A DNA stretch of 37,429 nucleotides. Source: Actinomycetes bacterium (GTDB taxonomy: Bacteria; Actinomycetota; Actinomycetes; Streptosporangiales; Streptosporangiaceae). The stretch lies in NCBI GenBank assembly GCA_021792405.1, contig JAJYUU010000034.1, forward strand, positions 1 to 37,429, given 5' to 3'. The translations under genes and the position numbers were made by a program. The notes under the pieces were generated by a model. It was given only the letters and a program-made list of their open reading frames with translations, was not told the origin of the DNA and searched no databases. Within the stretch, counting starts at the first letter, position 1. Each line of letters begins with the position of its first letter. Below are positions 7,390 through 15,999 of this stretch, one piece after another.

Positions 7390-8850
7390 CTACCAGTCGA
7401 CCGCGATGTACTTGGTCTCGGTGTACTCGAGCAGTCCGTCGTGTGCGCCCTCGCGGCCGAGACCGGACTGTTTCACGCCGCCGAACGGCGCCGCCGGGTC
7501 GGATACCACGCCCCTGTTGATCCCCACCATGCCCGCCTCGAGCGCATCCGCGATGCGCAGCGCCCGCCGCAGGTCACCGGAGTAAACGTACGAGACGAGC
7601 CCGTATTCGGTGCTGTTGGCCAGCGCGATCGCCTCCGCTTCGCTGGTGAACCGGACGATCGGGGCTACCGGGCCGAAGATCTCCTCGGCCAGCATCCCGG
7701 CCCCGGCCGGCACGTTGTCGAGCACGGTGGGCTGGTAGTAATAGCCGACGCGATCAGGCGCGCGGCCGCCGGTCAGCACTGCGGCGCCGGCCGTGGTCGC
7801 GGAGTCGACCAGGCGCGCGACCTTGTCCCTGGTATCCGCGTTCACCAGCGGGCCGAGCTCAACGCCCTCGTCGAGGCCGGGGCCGACCTTCAGCGCCGCG
7901 AGCCTGCTCGCGAGCCCGGCCGAGAATTCACTGGCCACCTTCTCGTGCACGTAGAACCGGTTCGCCGCAGTGCAGGCCTCGCCGCCGTTGCGCATCTTCG
8001 CCAGCAGCGCACCGTTGACCGCGGCATCGATGTCGGCGTCCTCGAGCACTACGAAGGGGGCGTTGCCGCCGAGTTCCATCGAGCAGTTCGTGACGTAATC
8101 GGCCGCCTGCTTGAGCAGCATCCGGCCTACCTCGGTGGAGCCGGTGAACGACAGCTTGCGTACCCGCGGGTCGGCCAGCACGGCGTGCGTCATCGGCCCG
8201 GGCTTGGCGGTCGGGAGCACGTTCACCACGCCGTCGGGAACGCCCGCTTCGGCCAGCAGCCCGGCTATCGCGAGCGCGGTCAGCGGCGTCTCCGCGGCCG
8301 GCTTGAGCAGCACCGTGCACCCGGCAGCGAGGGCCGGCCCGATCTTGCGGGTTGCCATCGCGGCCGGGAAGTTCCACGGCGTGATCAGGTAGCTGACGCC
8401 GACCGGCTGGCGAGTCACCATGATCCGGTTGGCACCGGACGGGGCGACCGAAAGCGACCCGTCGACCCGGACGGCCTCCTCGGCGTACCAGCGGAAGAAC
8501 TCGGCCGCATAAGCGATCTCGCCGCGTGCGTCCCGCAGCGCCTTGCCGTTCTCCACCACCATCAGCCGGGCAAGCTGCTCAGAACGCCCGATCATCAGCT
8601 CATAGGCCCGGCGCAGGCATTCAGCGCGCTCCCTGGGCGGACGCGCAGCCCAGCCGGGCAGTGCGTCGGCTGCGGCCGCAACCGCGTCCAGCGCGTCTTC
8701 CGGGCTCGCGTCGGCAACCTCGGTGACCGGCTCCTCGGTTGCCGGGTCGATGACCGGCAGCGTCCCCGCCCGCCCGGCAGACCACTGCCCGCCGATCAGC
8801 AGCCCGGTAGGCGCATCGATGCCGGTAATCGTGGCCAGATCGGCTGTCAC
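7390..8850 (-). CDS. NAD(P)-dependent aldehyde dehydrogenase, succinate-semialdehyde dehydrogenase type
   Basis: A cytosolic aldehyde dehydrogenase of 486 residues with all catalytic elements: Asn160 in PWNFP, Lys183 in LLKPAAETP, Glu259 in MELGGNAPF, catalytic Cys293 in [11 protein letters not shown], and EEIFGPVAP near 395. The LGGNAPF and ACTAANRF patterns are those of succinate-semialdehyde dehydrogenases (GabD-like), which oxidise succinate semialdehyde to succinate in GABA and glutamate breakdown; other semialdehydes are possible. The GTG at 8850 follows AGGAGG by about five bases. It sits between prcA and pafA, where I would not expect a metabolic enzyme, 10 bases ahead of pafA. A TAGCGT -10 box lies upstream, so it probably drives pafA as well. 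Confidence 0.9.
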   Translation of the reverse strand: MTADLATITGIDAPTGLLIGGQWSAGRAGTLPVIDPATEEPVTEVADASPEDALDAVAAAADALPGWAARPPRERAECLRRAYELMIGRSEQLARLMVVENGKALRDARGEIAYAAEFFRWYAEEAVRVDGSLSVAPSGANRIMVTRQPVGVSYLITPWNFPAAMATRKIGPALAAGCTVLLKPAAETPLTALAIAGLLAEAGVPDGVVNVLPTAKPGPMTHAVLADPRVRKLSFTGSTEVGRMLLKQAADYVTNCSMELGGNAPFVVLEDADIDAAVNGALLAKMRNGGEACTAANRFYVHEKVASEFSAGLASRLAALKVGPGLDEGVELGPLVNADTRDKVARLVDSATTAGAAVLTGGRAPDRVGYYYQPTVLDNVPAGAGMLAEEIFGPVAPIVRFTSEAEAIALANSTEYGLVSYVYSGDLRRALRIADALEAGMVGINRGVVSDPAAPFGGVKQSGLGREGAHDGLLEYTETKYIAVDW

Positions 8851-8901
8851 GCTGTCCTCCTGCCAGGTTGGTCAGGCCGCAATAGTGCGTTCCCTATCCC
8901 G

Positions 8902-8907
8902 ACGCTA
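8902..8907 (-). promoter_or_regulatory. Probable -10 box of the aldehyde dehydrogenase-pafA pair
   Basis: Minus-strand TAGCGT followed by CGG lies in the 120-base gap between prcA and the dehydrogenase. Transcription would start near 8895, about 45 nt before the GTG. The same TAGCGT-Y-GG block occurs before pup and pafB. Confidence 0.4.
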
Positions 8908-8970
8908 CCAACACCGGACGGCCGGCCGTGATGTCCCGATCCGGGTGCGCCCGCCAGCCGACGGGCCGGG

Positions 8971-9789
8971 CTAACCACCGGAGGCGTCGTCGTTGTCTCC
9001 TGGCTGGTCGGCCGCACCGTCCCCGCCGACACCGTCCTCGCCGGCACCGGCCCCGCCGGCACCGCCGGCACCGTTGCCGGCCGGACTGGCGGCAGATTCT
9101 GCCAGCAGCGCCTCCAGCCGTGGCCCGGTAAGACGGCGGAACGCCCGGTGTGGTCGGCTTCGCTCCAATAGCGCAACTTCGAGCTGGCCGCTCGTTACCG
9201 GCTCGGCGGCCGCTCCATCGCCCTGGCCGCTGAGTGCCGCGATAGCCAGGGTCATCGCCTCGGCCAGCGACATGCCCGGCACGTAGCGCTCCTTGAGCAC
9301 GGCCGCGACCTTGTCGGCCTGGCCGCCCATCACGACGAAACCATGCTCGTCAGCGACCGAGCCCTCGAAGGTAATCCGGTAGATCTCATCGGCATCGGCA
9401 CTGGTGCCGACTTCTGCCACGACGATCTCCACCTCATACGGCTTGTTGCTGTCGGTGAACAGCGAGCCGAGCAGCTGCCCGTACCAGTTCGCCAGCCCGC
9501 GCGCGGTGACATCCTGCCGGTCGTACTGGAAACCGGTCATGTCCGCGTAGCGCACGCCAGCCTGGCGCAGTCTCTCGAACTCGTTGTAACGGCCGACCGC
9601 CGCGAACGCTATCCGGTCGTACATCTCGCTGAACTTGCGCAGCGCACGGGACGGATTCGGGGCAACGAACAGGATGCCGGCCTCGCAGTCGATCACCACG
9701 CCGCTGCGGATCTGCGCGATGCGCTTGCGCGCGTAATCCGCCTTGTCCTTCATCACCTGCTCAGGTGACACGTAGAACGGCATCGACAC
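8971..9789 (-). CDS. prcA: 20S proteasome alpha subunit PrcA
   Basis: PrcA forms the outer heptameric rings that gate entry to the proteasome and dock ARC/Mpa. The 272-residue protein starts MSMPFYVSPEQVMKDKADYARK, the gating N-terminus and H0 helix of the family, and continues with AVGRYNEFERLRQAGVRYAD. The last 40 residues are a low-complexity Gly/Ala/Asp tail (GGAGGAGAGEDGVGGDGAAD), longer and more glycine-rich than usual and probably disordered. The start is the GTG at 9789, with AAGGAAG eight bases upstream. It lies 96 bases after prcB, which suggests one transcript. Confidence 0.96.
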   Translation of the reverse strand: MSMPFYVSPEQVMKDKADYARKRIAQIRSGVVIDCEAGILFVAPNPSRALRKFSEMYDRIAFAAVGRYNEFERLRQAGVRYADMTGFQYDRQDVTARGLANWYGQLLGSLFTDSNKPYEVEIVVAEVGTSADADEIYRITFEGSVADEHGFVVMGGQADKVAAVLKERYVPGMSLAEAMTLAIAALSGQGDGAAAEPVTSGQLEVALLERSRPHRAFRRLTGPRLEALLAESAASPAGNGAGGAGGAGAGEDGVGGDGAADQPGDNDDASGG

Positions 9790-9885
9790 GGCGGGCGCTT
9801 CCTTACTCGAGTGGGGTCAGGGGGTCAAGGGTCGGTCTTCATGGCGGGCACCGTCAGCCTGGCGAGCGGGTGCCCGGCCAGGGCG

Positions 9886-10752
9886 TCATGCCGGGCGCAG
9901 CGGCGCCTGCGGGCCGTCCGGTACCTGCATCCGCCCGGAAACGACGGCTTCGGCGTAGCCGGCCGACTCTTCATCGCTCAGCCGCCGGTAGCCATCCGCG
10001 CTGACCGTCGCGATCACCGGGTAAATCCGCCGGGACATGTCCGGGCCACCGGTAGCCGAATCGTCGTCAGCGGCGTCGTAGAGCGATTGCATGATGGCCA
10101 GCACGACGTCGTCCATGCTCATGCCGTCGCGGTACAGCTTCTTCAGCGCTCCGCGCGCGAACACCGAGCCTGAGCCGATCGAGGCGAACCGCTGCTCCTC
10201 GTACTTGCCGCCAGCCACGTCGAAGCTGAAGATCCTGCCGTGCCCGGTCTCCTCGTCGTAGCCGGCCAGCAGCGGCAGCGCGACAAGTCCCTGCATGGCG
10301 CCGCCCAGGTTGGCGCGCACCAGGCCGGCCAGCCGGTTGGCCTTGCCCTCGAGCGACAGCTGCCGGCCTTCCAGCTTCTCGTAATGCTCGAGCTCGACCT
10401 GGAACAGCCGGACCAGGTCGATGGCAATGCCCGCGACGCCGGCGATCCCGACGCAGCTGTACTCGTCGGTCCCGAAGACTTTCTCCATGTCACGCTGCGA
10501 GATCATGCTCCCGGAGGTAGCGCGCCGGTCGCCGACCATCACCGCTCCGCCCTCGCACACGGCGGCGATGATCGTGGTGCCATGCGGCAGGTCAGTCAAG
10601 CCTGCCGCATGGACGGCGCCGCCCTCCGCATGCCGGACCCTTGGCAGCAGCTCAGGAGCTGCCATCGTGAGGAAGTCGGTGAAGGACGACGATCCGGTGG
10701 CGAGAAACGCCGAGTTGTGCCAACGAGCCTGTGGTTCAAAGCCACCCACCAC
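9886..10752 (-). CDS. prcB: 20S proteasome beta subunit PrcB (propeptide plus catalytic subunit)
   Basis: PrcB is the proteolytic subunit of the inner rings, made as a precursor. Residues 1-58 are the propeptide (SSSFTDFL is its conserved part) and cleavage between Gly58 and Thr59 (LPHG/TTIIA) frees the catalytic N-terminal threonine. Also visible are the catalytic-centre region [15 protein letters not shown], with conserved Asp and Arg, [24 protein letters not shown] and [15 protein letters not shown], all typical of actinobacterial PrcB. The GTG at 10752 lies seven bases after GGAGG. The 154-base gap after pup has a TAAGGT hexamer (10850-10855) that could be a weak internal -10, but I see nothing firm there. 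Confidence 0.97.
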   Translation of the reverse strand: MVGGFEPQARWHNSAFLATGSSSFTDFLTMAAPELLPRVRHAEGGAVHAAGLTDLPHGTTIIAAVCEGGAVMVGDRRATSGSMISQRDMEKVFGTDEYSCVGIAGVAGIAIDLVRLFQVELEHYEKLEGRQLSLEGKANRLAGLVRANLGGAMQGLVALPLLAGYDEETGHGRIFSFDVAGGKYEEQRFASIGSGSVFARGALKKLYRDGMSMDDVVLAIMQSLYDAADDDSATGGPDMSRRIYPVIATVSADGYRRLSDEESAGYAEAVVSGRMQVPDGPQAPLRPA

Positions 10753-10906
10753 GAAAGTCCCTCCGGTCTTGTGCCACCGCCAAACGCAGGACCGCCTGCC
10801 CCGGAAGCCCGGAGCGCCCGTTCCCGGTAAAACCTGTCGCGCTTTTGAGACCTTAACCCTGCCGCCGGCCGCAACTCACCGCGGCACGCTGGCAGCTACC
10901 GGCGGC

Positions 10907-11116
10907 TCACTCGCCGCCCTTCTGCACATAGGACCTGACGAACTCCTCGGCGTTCTCTTCAAGTACCTCGTCGATCTCGTCCAGGATCGCGTCCACATCA
11001 TCGGTCAGCTTGTCCTGCCGCTCGCGGACCTCCTCGCTGTCCTGGGTGCCGGTGTCCGGCTCCTCCTGCGTCCGCCGGGGCGCCTGCCGCTGCCCGCCAG
11101 TGTCCTTCGTCGCCAT
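10907..11116 (-). CDS. pup: Prokaryotic ubiquitin-like protein Pup
   Basis: Pup is the intrinsically disordered protein tag joined to lysines by PafA. The 69-residue protein begins MATKDTGGQRQAPRR, has the central helix-forming segment DDVDAILDEIDEVLEENAEEFV that binds the Mpa coiled coil, and ends VQKGGE. The terminal residue is Glu, not Gln as in mycobacteria, so ligation should need no prior deamidation by Dop. ATG 11116 is chosen over upstream starts because it matches the family N-terminus and lies seven bases after GGAGG. It is 212 bases downstream of dop, not overlapping, and has its own likely -10 box. Confidence 0.97.
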   Translation of the reverse strand: MATKDTGGQRQAPRRTQEEPDTGTQDSEEVRERQDKLTDDVDAILDEIDEVLEENAEEFVRSYVQKGGE

Positions 11117-11156
11117 TCCACAACCTCCGTGCCGTGCGATGCGGTCCGCAGTCCCA

Positions 11157-11162
11157 ACGCTA
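11157..11162 (-). promoter_or_regulatory. Probable -10 box of pup-prcB-prcA
   Basis: TAGCGT followed by TGGGA on the minus strand gives a start near 11150 and a leader of about 34 nt that carries the strong GGAGG of pup. TTGGAT at 11183-11188 is a possible -35, but the spacing of 20 is long. The 212-base gap between dop and pup holds no other gene that I can support. Confidence 0.45.
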
Positions 11163-11328
11163 TCCTCGCCTGCCGGTGCGCGATCCAACCCTGGCGCACT
11201 GCATCGGTATCACGCCGGAACAACTCGTCACAAGGGCAGACACACCGATGGCGGGATGCGCGTCTGGCTTGACGGTCTTTGCGGCATACGTCCGGCCGCT
11301 GGCCGGGCGGGCCCTCGCCGCCGGTGCG

Positions 11329-12843
11329 CTAGTGCCCGGTGAGCGCCGCCACCAGCTCGGCAGCGGTAGCGCAGGCGTCCAGCAGCCCGCCCACATGCGC
11401 CCTGGTGCCGCGCAGCGGCTCCAGGGTCGGCACCCGCTGCAGCGACTCGCGGCCCGGGATGTCGAAGATGACCGAGTCCCAGGACGCCGCCGCGACCGCG
11501 TCCGGATACTGCCGCAGGCAGCGGCCCCGGAAATACGCCCTGGTGTCCTCCGGCGGCTCGTCCATCGCCGCCATCACGGCATCCTCGGTGACCAGCCGCG
11601 TGATGCGACCGCGGCTGGCGAGCCGGTTGTAAAGCCCCCGGTCGGGGCGCACGTCCGAATACTGCAAGTCGACCAGTTGCAGGCGCGGATGTCCCCAGCC
11701 AAGACCGTCCCTGGACCGGTAGCCTTCGAGGATCTCCAGCTTGGCAACCCAGTCGAGCTCTCTCGAGGTGAGCATCGGATCCTCGGCGAGCCGGGTCAGC
11801 ACGCTCTCCCACCTGCTCAGCACGTCGCTGGTGATGTCGTCGACATCCCCGCCGTATTTGTCCTCGCTGTACTTGCGGGCAAGCTCCAGGTATTCCATCT
11901 GAAGCTGGACCGCGGTCATCTTGCGCCCGTCGCGCAGTGTCACGAGGTGCCGCAACGTCGGGTCGTGAGAGATGGCCCGCAGCTCCGCGACGGGCGATTC
12001 GATGCCGAGGTCGGCGGCCAGGAACCGGTCCTCGATCATCGCCAGCACCAGCGCGGTGCTGCCGAGCTTGAGATAGGACGATATCTCGCTCAGGTTCGCG
12101 TCGCCGATGATGACGTGCAGCCGCCGGTACTTGTCCGGGTCAGCGTGCGGTTCGTCCCTGGTGTTGATGATCGGCCGCTTGAGCGTCGTCTCCAGCCCGA
12201 CCTCGACCTCGAAGAAGTCGGCGCGCTGGCTGATCTGGAAGCCGTCCTCACGCCCGTCGGCGCCGCGGCCGACCCGGCCAGCGCCGCAGACTACCTGGCG
12301 GGATACGAAGAACGGAGTGAGGTGCCGGACGATGTCGGCAAACGGCGTCGCCCGGTTCATCAGGTAATTCTCGTGACAGCCGTACGACACACCCTTGTTG
12401 TCGGTGTTGTTCTTGTAGAGCTGGATCGCCGGGCCGCCGGGCATGGCGCTGGCCCTGGCCGCGGCTTCAGCCATCACGCGCTCGCCCGCCTTATCCCAGA
12501 TGACCGCATCCAGCGGGTTGGTGCACTCCGGCGCCGAGTACTCGGGATGCGCGTGGTCGACGTACAGCCGGGCGCCGTTGGTCAGGATGACGTTGGCCAG
12601 GCCAAGGTCCTCGTCGGTGAGCTGTGACGAATCAGCGGTTTCCGCCGCCAGGTCGAACCCCCTGGCGTCACGCAGCGGGTTTTCTTCCTCGAAATCCCAG
12701 CGGGCGCGGCGTGCCCTGGCCGCGGTCGCAGCCTGATACGCGTTCACCACCTGGGACGAGCTGACCATGGCGTTCACGCCCGGCTGGCCGGGAACGGAAA
12801 TGCCGTACTCGGTCTCGATGCCCATCACCCGGCGCGCGCTCAT
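11329..12843 (-). CDS. dop: Depupylase / Pup deamidase Dop
   Basis: Dop is the PafA homologue that hydrolyses the isopeptide bond between Pup and substrates, and deamidates Pup where its C-terminus is Gln. The 504-residue protein starts [16 protein letters not shown], with Glu10 for metal binding, and has the nucleophile Asp96 in [14 protein letters not shown]. Between about residues 40 and 80 is the Dop-specific loop ([13 protein letters not shown] and following), which separates it from PafA. Later landmarks are [18 protein letters not shown] and [13 protein letters not shown]. Since Pup here ends in Glu, the depupylase role is the one needed. A TAGGCT hexamer seven bases before the ATG and no ribosome site suggest a leaderless mRNA of its own. 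Confidence 0.97.
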   Translation of the reverse strand: MSARRVMGIETEYGISVPGQPGVNAMVSSSQVVNAYQAATAARARRARWDFEEENPLRDARGFDLAAETADSSQLTDEDLGLANVILTNGARLYVDHAHPEYSAPECTNPLDAVIWDKAGERVMAEAAARASAMPGGPAIQLYKNNTDNKGVSYGCHENYLMNRATPFADIVRHLTPFFVSRQVVCGAGRVGRGADGREDGFQISQRADFFEVEVGLETTLKRPIINTRDEPHADPDKYRRLHVIIGDANLSEISSYLKLGSTALVLAMIEDRFLAADLGIESPVAELRAISHDPTLRHLVTLRDGRKMTAVQLQMEYLELARKYSEDKYGGDVDDITSDVLSRWESVLTRLAEDPMLTSRELDWVAKLEILEGYRSRDGLGWGHPRLQLVDLQYSDVRPDRGLYNRLASRGRITRLVTEDAVMAAMDEPPEDTRAYFRGRCLRQYPDAVAAASWDSVIFDIPGRESLQRVPTLEPLRGTRAHVGGLLDACATAAELVAALTGH

Positions 12844-12850
12844 GAGTAAG

Positions 12851-12856
12851 AGCCTA
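12851..12856 (-). promoter_or_regulatory. Probable leaderless -10 box of dop
   Basis: Minus-strand TAGGCT, then seven bases, then the dop ATG at 12843. No Shine-Dalgarno sequence is present in those seven bases. This fits a leaderless transcript and would let dop be expressed independently of arc. Confidence 0.45.
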
Positions 12857-12882
12857 ATGCCGGGCCGACCGGGGCGCTGCGC

Positions 12883-12918
12883 CGCGCCCGGCCGGCCGGG
12901 CGCGCGCCCGGCCGGCCG
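12883..12918. repeat. GC-only palindrome with adjoining direct repeat between arc and dop
   Basis: Positions 12883-12904 form a perfect 22-base palindrome (CGCGCCCGGCC and its complement). A 15-base direct repeat of GCGCCCGGCCGGCCG occurs at 12884-12898 and 12904-12918, so alternative hairpins can form. It sits just after the arc stop (12928) on the minus strand and 27 bases before the dop -10 box. It could be an arc terminator or attenuator without a U-tract. Confidence 0.5.
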
Positions 12919-12927
12919 ACGGCGGGC

Positions 12928-14736
12928 CTACAGGTACTGGCCGGTGTTGGACACGGTGTCGATCGACCGGCCTGCCTCGGTCCCGCTCTTGCCGGAGATG
13001 AGGGTGCGGATGTACACGATCCGCTCGCCCTTCTTGCCGGAGATGCGCGCCCAGTCGTCGGGGTTGGTGGTGTTCGGCAGGTCCTCGTTCTCCTTGAACT
13101 CATCCACGCACGCGCTCAGCAGATGCGCGATGCGCAGCCCCTTCTGGCCGGTCTCCAGGAACTCCTTGATGGCCATCTTCTTCGCCCGGTCCACGATGTT
13201 CTGGATCATCGCGCCGGAGTTGAAGTCGCGGAAGTACAGCACTTCCTTGTCGCCGTTGGCGTAGGTGACCTCGAGGAACTTGTTCTCCTCTGTCTCGGAG
13301 TACATCCGCTCGACCACGCGCTGGATCATCTCGGCGACCGTCGCGTCCGCGTTCCCGCCGTGCTCGGCCAGGTCGTCGGGGTGCAGCGGCAGGCTCGTCT
13401 GGACGTACTTGGAGAAGATGTCGCGCGCCGCCTCGGCGTCCGGCCGCTCTATCTTGATCTTCACGTCCAGCCTGCCCGGTCGCAGGATCGCCGGGTCGAT
13501 CATGTCCTCGCGGTTGGACGCGCCGATGACGATGACGTTCTCCAGCCCTTCGACACCGTCGATCTCGCTGAGCAGTTGCGGCACGATCGTGTTCTCCACG
13601 TCGCTGGAGACGCCCGAGCCGCGGGTGCGGAAGATGGAGTCCATCTCGTCGAAGAACACGATGACCGGCATGCCCTCGCTGGCCTTCTCGCGGGCACGCT
13701 GGAACACCAGCCGGATGTGCCGCTCGGTCTCGCCGACGTACTTGTTCAGCAGTTCCGGGCCCTTGATGTTCAGGAAGAAGCTCCGCGGCTCCTTGGCCGG
13801 CGGCCCGGCCGCCACCGGCAGCCCCGACTCGGCCGCATCCCGTGCGGCCCGCGCCGCCACCTGCTTGGCCAGCGAGTTCGCGACGGCCTTGGCGATCAGC
13901 GTCTTGCCGCAGCCGGGCGGCCCGTACAGCAGCACTCCCTTAGGCGGCCGTAGCTTGTGCTCGCGGAACAGATCCGCGTGCAAATAAGGAAGCTCGATGG
14001 CGTCCCGGATCTGCTCGATCTGCGGGCCGAGGCCGCCGATCTCGCCGTAGCTCATGTCCGGGACTTCCTCCAGGATGAGCTCCTCGACCTCTGCCTTCGG
14101 AATGCGCTCGAAAACGTAACCCGACCGTGGCTCGAGCAGCAGCGAGTCACCAGCCCGCAAGGTCTGCCCGCGCAGCGGCTCGGCCAGCCTGGCGATCCGC
14201 TCCTCATCGGCATGCGAGATCACCAGTGCCCGGTCGCCGTCCTCCAGGATCTCCTTGAGCATGACGACTTCGCCGACGCTCTCGTAGCCCTGGGCGATCA
14301 CGACGTTCAGCGCCTCGTTCAGCACGACTTCCTGCCCGGGCCGCAGGTCGTCAAGCTCGACGCCGGGGCTCACGCTGACCCGCATCTTCCGGCCACCGGT
14401 GAAGACGTCAGCGGTGCCATCCTCGGTCGCCTGCAGGAAGACGCCGAACCCGCTCGGTGGCTGCGCCAGCCGGTCGACCTCCTCCTTCAAGGCGATGATC
14501 TGGTCGCGAGCCTCGCGCAGCGTGCTGGCCAGCCGCTCGTTCTGGCCGGTGATCGCCGCCAGGTTCGACTCGGCCTCGCGCAGCCGCTGCTCAAGCAGAT
14601 GCGCCTGCCGCGGCGAGTCGGCGAGCCGGCTGCGCAGGGCGGCAACTTCCTCTTCAAGGAAGGAAACCTGCGTCGTCAGGACCTTGACCTCGTCATCGTG
14701 CCGCCCGGAGTAAACGCTGTCGTCACGAGAGGCCAT
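12928..14736 (-). CDS. arc: Proteasomal AAA ATPase ARC / Mpa
   Basis: This hexameric ATPase binds pupylated proteins with N-terminal coiled coils, unfolds them and feeds the 20S core. The 602-residue protein has a coiled coil (about residues 14-92), two OB-type subdomains (about 95-225), and an AAA module with Walker A GPPGCGKT at 272-279, Walker [10 protein letters not shown] at 358-366 and arginine finger region [17 protein letters not shown]. It ends GQYL, the C-terminal docking motif that opens the alpha ring. I chose ATG 14736; a GTG three codons upstream (14745) lies too close to AGGAGG. An 18-residue Ala/Pro-rich insert (about 297-318) follows Walker A. Confidence 0.96.
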   Translation of the reverse strand: MASRDDSVYSGRHDDEVKVLTTQVSFLEEEVAALRSRLADSPRQAHLLEQRLREAESNLAAITGQNERLASTLREARDQIIALKEEVDRLAQPPSGFGVFLQATEDGTADVFTGGRKMRVSVSPGVELDDLRPGQEVVLNEALNVVIAQGYESVGEVVMLKEILEDGDRALVISHADEERIARLAEPLRGQTLRAGDSLLLEPRSGYVFERIPKAEVEELILEEVPDMSYGEIGGLGPQIEQIRDAIELPYLHADLFREHKLRPPKGVLLYGPPGCGKTLIAKAVANSLAKQVAARAARDAAESGLPVAAGPPAKEPRSFFLNIKGPELLNKYVGETERHIRLVFQRAREKASEGMPVIVFFDEMDSIFRTRGSGVSSDVENTIVPQLLSEIDGVEGLENVIVIGASNREDMIDPAILRPGRLDVKIKIERPDAEAARDIFSKYVQTSLPLHPDDLAEHGGNADATVAEMIQRVVERMYSETEENKFLEVTYANGDKEVLYFRDFNSGAMIQNIVDRAKKMAIKEFLETGQKGLRIAHLLSACVDEFKENEDLPNTTNPDDWARISGKKGERIVYIRTLISGKSGTEAGRSIDTVSNTGQYL

Positions 14737-14771
14737 GCCCCTCACCCCCTCCTGAGAGCCGAGTTACCTAG

Positions 14772-14799
14772 ACCCTACCTATCCCAGATCAATCCGTAA
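14772..14799 (-). promoter_or_regulatory. Probable promoter of arc
   Basis: On the minus strand TTACGG (14794-14799) and TAGGGT (14772-14777) are spaced by 16 bases, giving a start near 14765 and a leader of about 29 nt containing AGGAGG. The remaining gap up to the trmI stop at 14995 shows no gene. Confidence 0.4.
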
Positions 14800-14994
14800 C
14801 CTGGCGGCAGGCCCAGACTCGGCATTCTGCGTTACGATCCGGAAAACTTGCCGCCTGGCCGCCCCGGTTGCCCAGTCACCTGCGCCAGCTAACCGTCTCA
14901 TCGGAAGCTTCGGTCTCATTCGCCGCTGTGGCAACACCCGCGCGGGAAAATCCTCCGCTCCGCGTCAGGCGTCGGTGCGTCGGCCTCCGGCGTC

Positions 14995-15945
14995 TCAGCC
15001 TTCCCGGTCTTCCGCCTCCATACCGTTACGGCCGCTGCTTTCGTGCTCCCCGCGCACGAGGACAGCCGCTGCCGCCGCCTCGGCTCCCGCCGCCTCGGCC
15101 GCTGCCGCCTCCGCGCCCTTAGATGGCCGGCGCCGCCGCGGCGGAGCGACTACGCCGTCGGCCAGCCGCCGCGCGGTCACCAGGAACCCGGTGTGCCCGA
15201 CCATCCGGTGCTCGGGCCGGACGGCGAGCCCGTCGACGTGCCAGCCGCGCTGCAACGTCTCCCACGCCGCCGGCTCGGCAAAGTTTCCCTGCTCACGTAG
15301 CACTCCCACGGTCCTGGCCAGCTGGGTGACGGTTGCCACGTAGCAGCAGACCAGGCCGCCGGGCATCAGCATCGCGGCCGCGGCCGCGGCATGATCCCAT
15401 GGCGCCAGCATGTCCAGCACTACACGATCTACGCCGGTGATCCCGGCCGCATCAAGCTCGCCGACCATAAGCCGCCAGGCCGGATGCGGGCCGCCGAAAT
15501 ACTGCTCGACATTGGCCGCCGCGATCTCGGCAAAGTCACTCCGGCGCTCGAAGGAGGTCACGCTGCCGTGCTCGCCGACAGCCCGCAGCAACCAGCACGA
15601 CAGCGCGCCAGAGCCCGCGCCCGCCTCGACGACGCGCGCGCCGGGAAAGATGTCCGCCAGGCCGACGATCTGCGCAGCGTCCTTGGGGTACACCACCGCC
15701 GCGCCGCGCACCATCGAGATCGAGTAGTCCGCCAGCAGCGGCCGGAAGGCGAGGTACGGCGTGCCGCCCGCCGAGGTAACCAGGCTGCCTTCCGGCCTGC
15801 CGATCAGGTCGTCGTGTGCCAGCGCGCCCCGATGTGTGTGGAATGACCGGCCGGGCGCCAGCACCAGCCGATGCTGGCGGCCCTTCGGATCTGTTAGTTG
15901 CACCTGGTCACCGGCCGCAAACGGGCCGCGGGGATGCTTGATCAC
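14995..15945 (-). CDS. trmI: tRNA (adenine-58-N1)-methyltransferase TrmI
   Basis: TrmI methylates A58 of tRNA with S-adenosylmethionine. The protein (316 residues) has the N-terminal barrel (GDQVQLTDPKGRQH), the SAM-binding loop VVEAGAGSGALS near residue 105, and the catalytic region VVLDMLAPWDHA. The C-terminal 45 residues are an Arg/Lys then Ala/Glu-rich tail (AEAAAAEAAGAEAAAAA), probably unstructured. The start is uncertain: GTG 15945 (MIKHPRG) or TTG 15954 (MSAVIKHPRG). I prefer GTG because TAGCCT, a possible -10, ends eight bases before it and no ribosome site is visible. The M50 protease gene is upstream on the same strand. The order arc, trmI, RecB-like gene is conserved with mycobacteria. 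Confidence 0.93.
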   Translation of the reverse strand: MIKHPRGPFAAGDQVQLTDPKGRQHRLVLAPGRSFHTHRGALAHDDLIGRPEGSLVTSAGGTPYLAFRPLLADYSISMVRGAAVVYPKDAAQIVGLADIFPGARVVEAGAGSGALSCWLLRAVGEHGSVTSFERRSDFAEIAAANVEQYFGGPHPAWRLMVGELDAAGITGVDRVVLDMLAPWDHAAAAAAMLMPGGLVCCYVATVTQLARTVGVLREQGNFAEPAAWETLQRGWHVDGLAVRPEHRMVGHTGFLVTARRLADGVVAPPRRRRPSKGAEAAAAEAAGAEAAAAAVLVRGEHESSGRNGMEAEDREG

Positions 15946-15999
15946 GGCTGACAAGGCTAGCGCCGGGCAGCGCCCGCGCGGGCCGGGGAGCCGGCCCCG

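Noticed and set aside
7231-8931. Plus-strand open frame of 566 codons opposite the aldehyde dehydrogenase
   Set aside because: Antisense shadow of a gene with all catalytic residues; Arg/Gly/Pro-rich with no motif.
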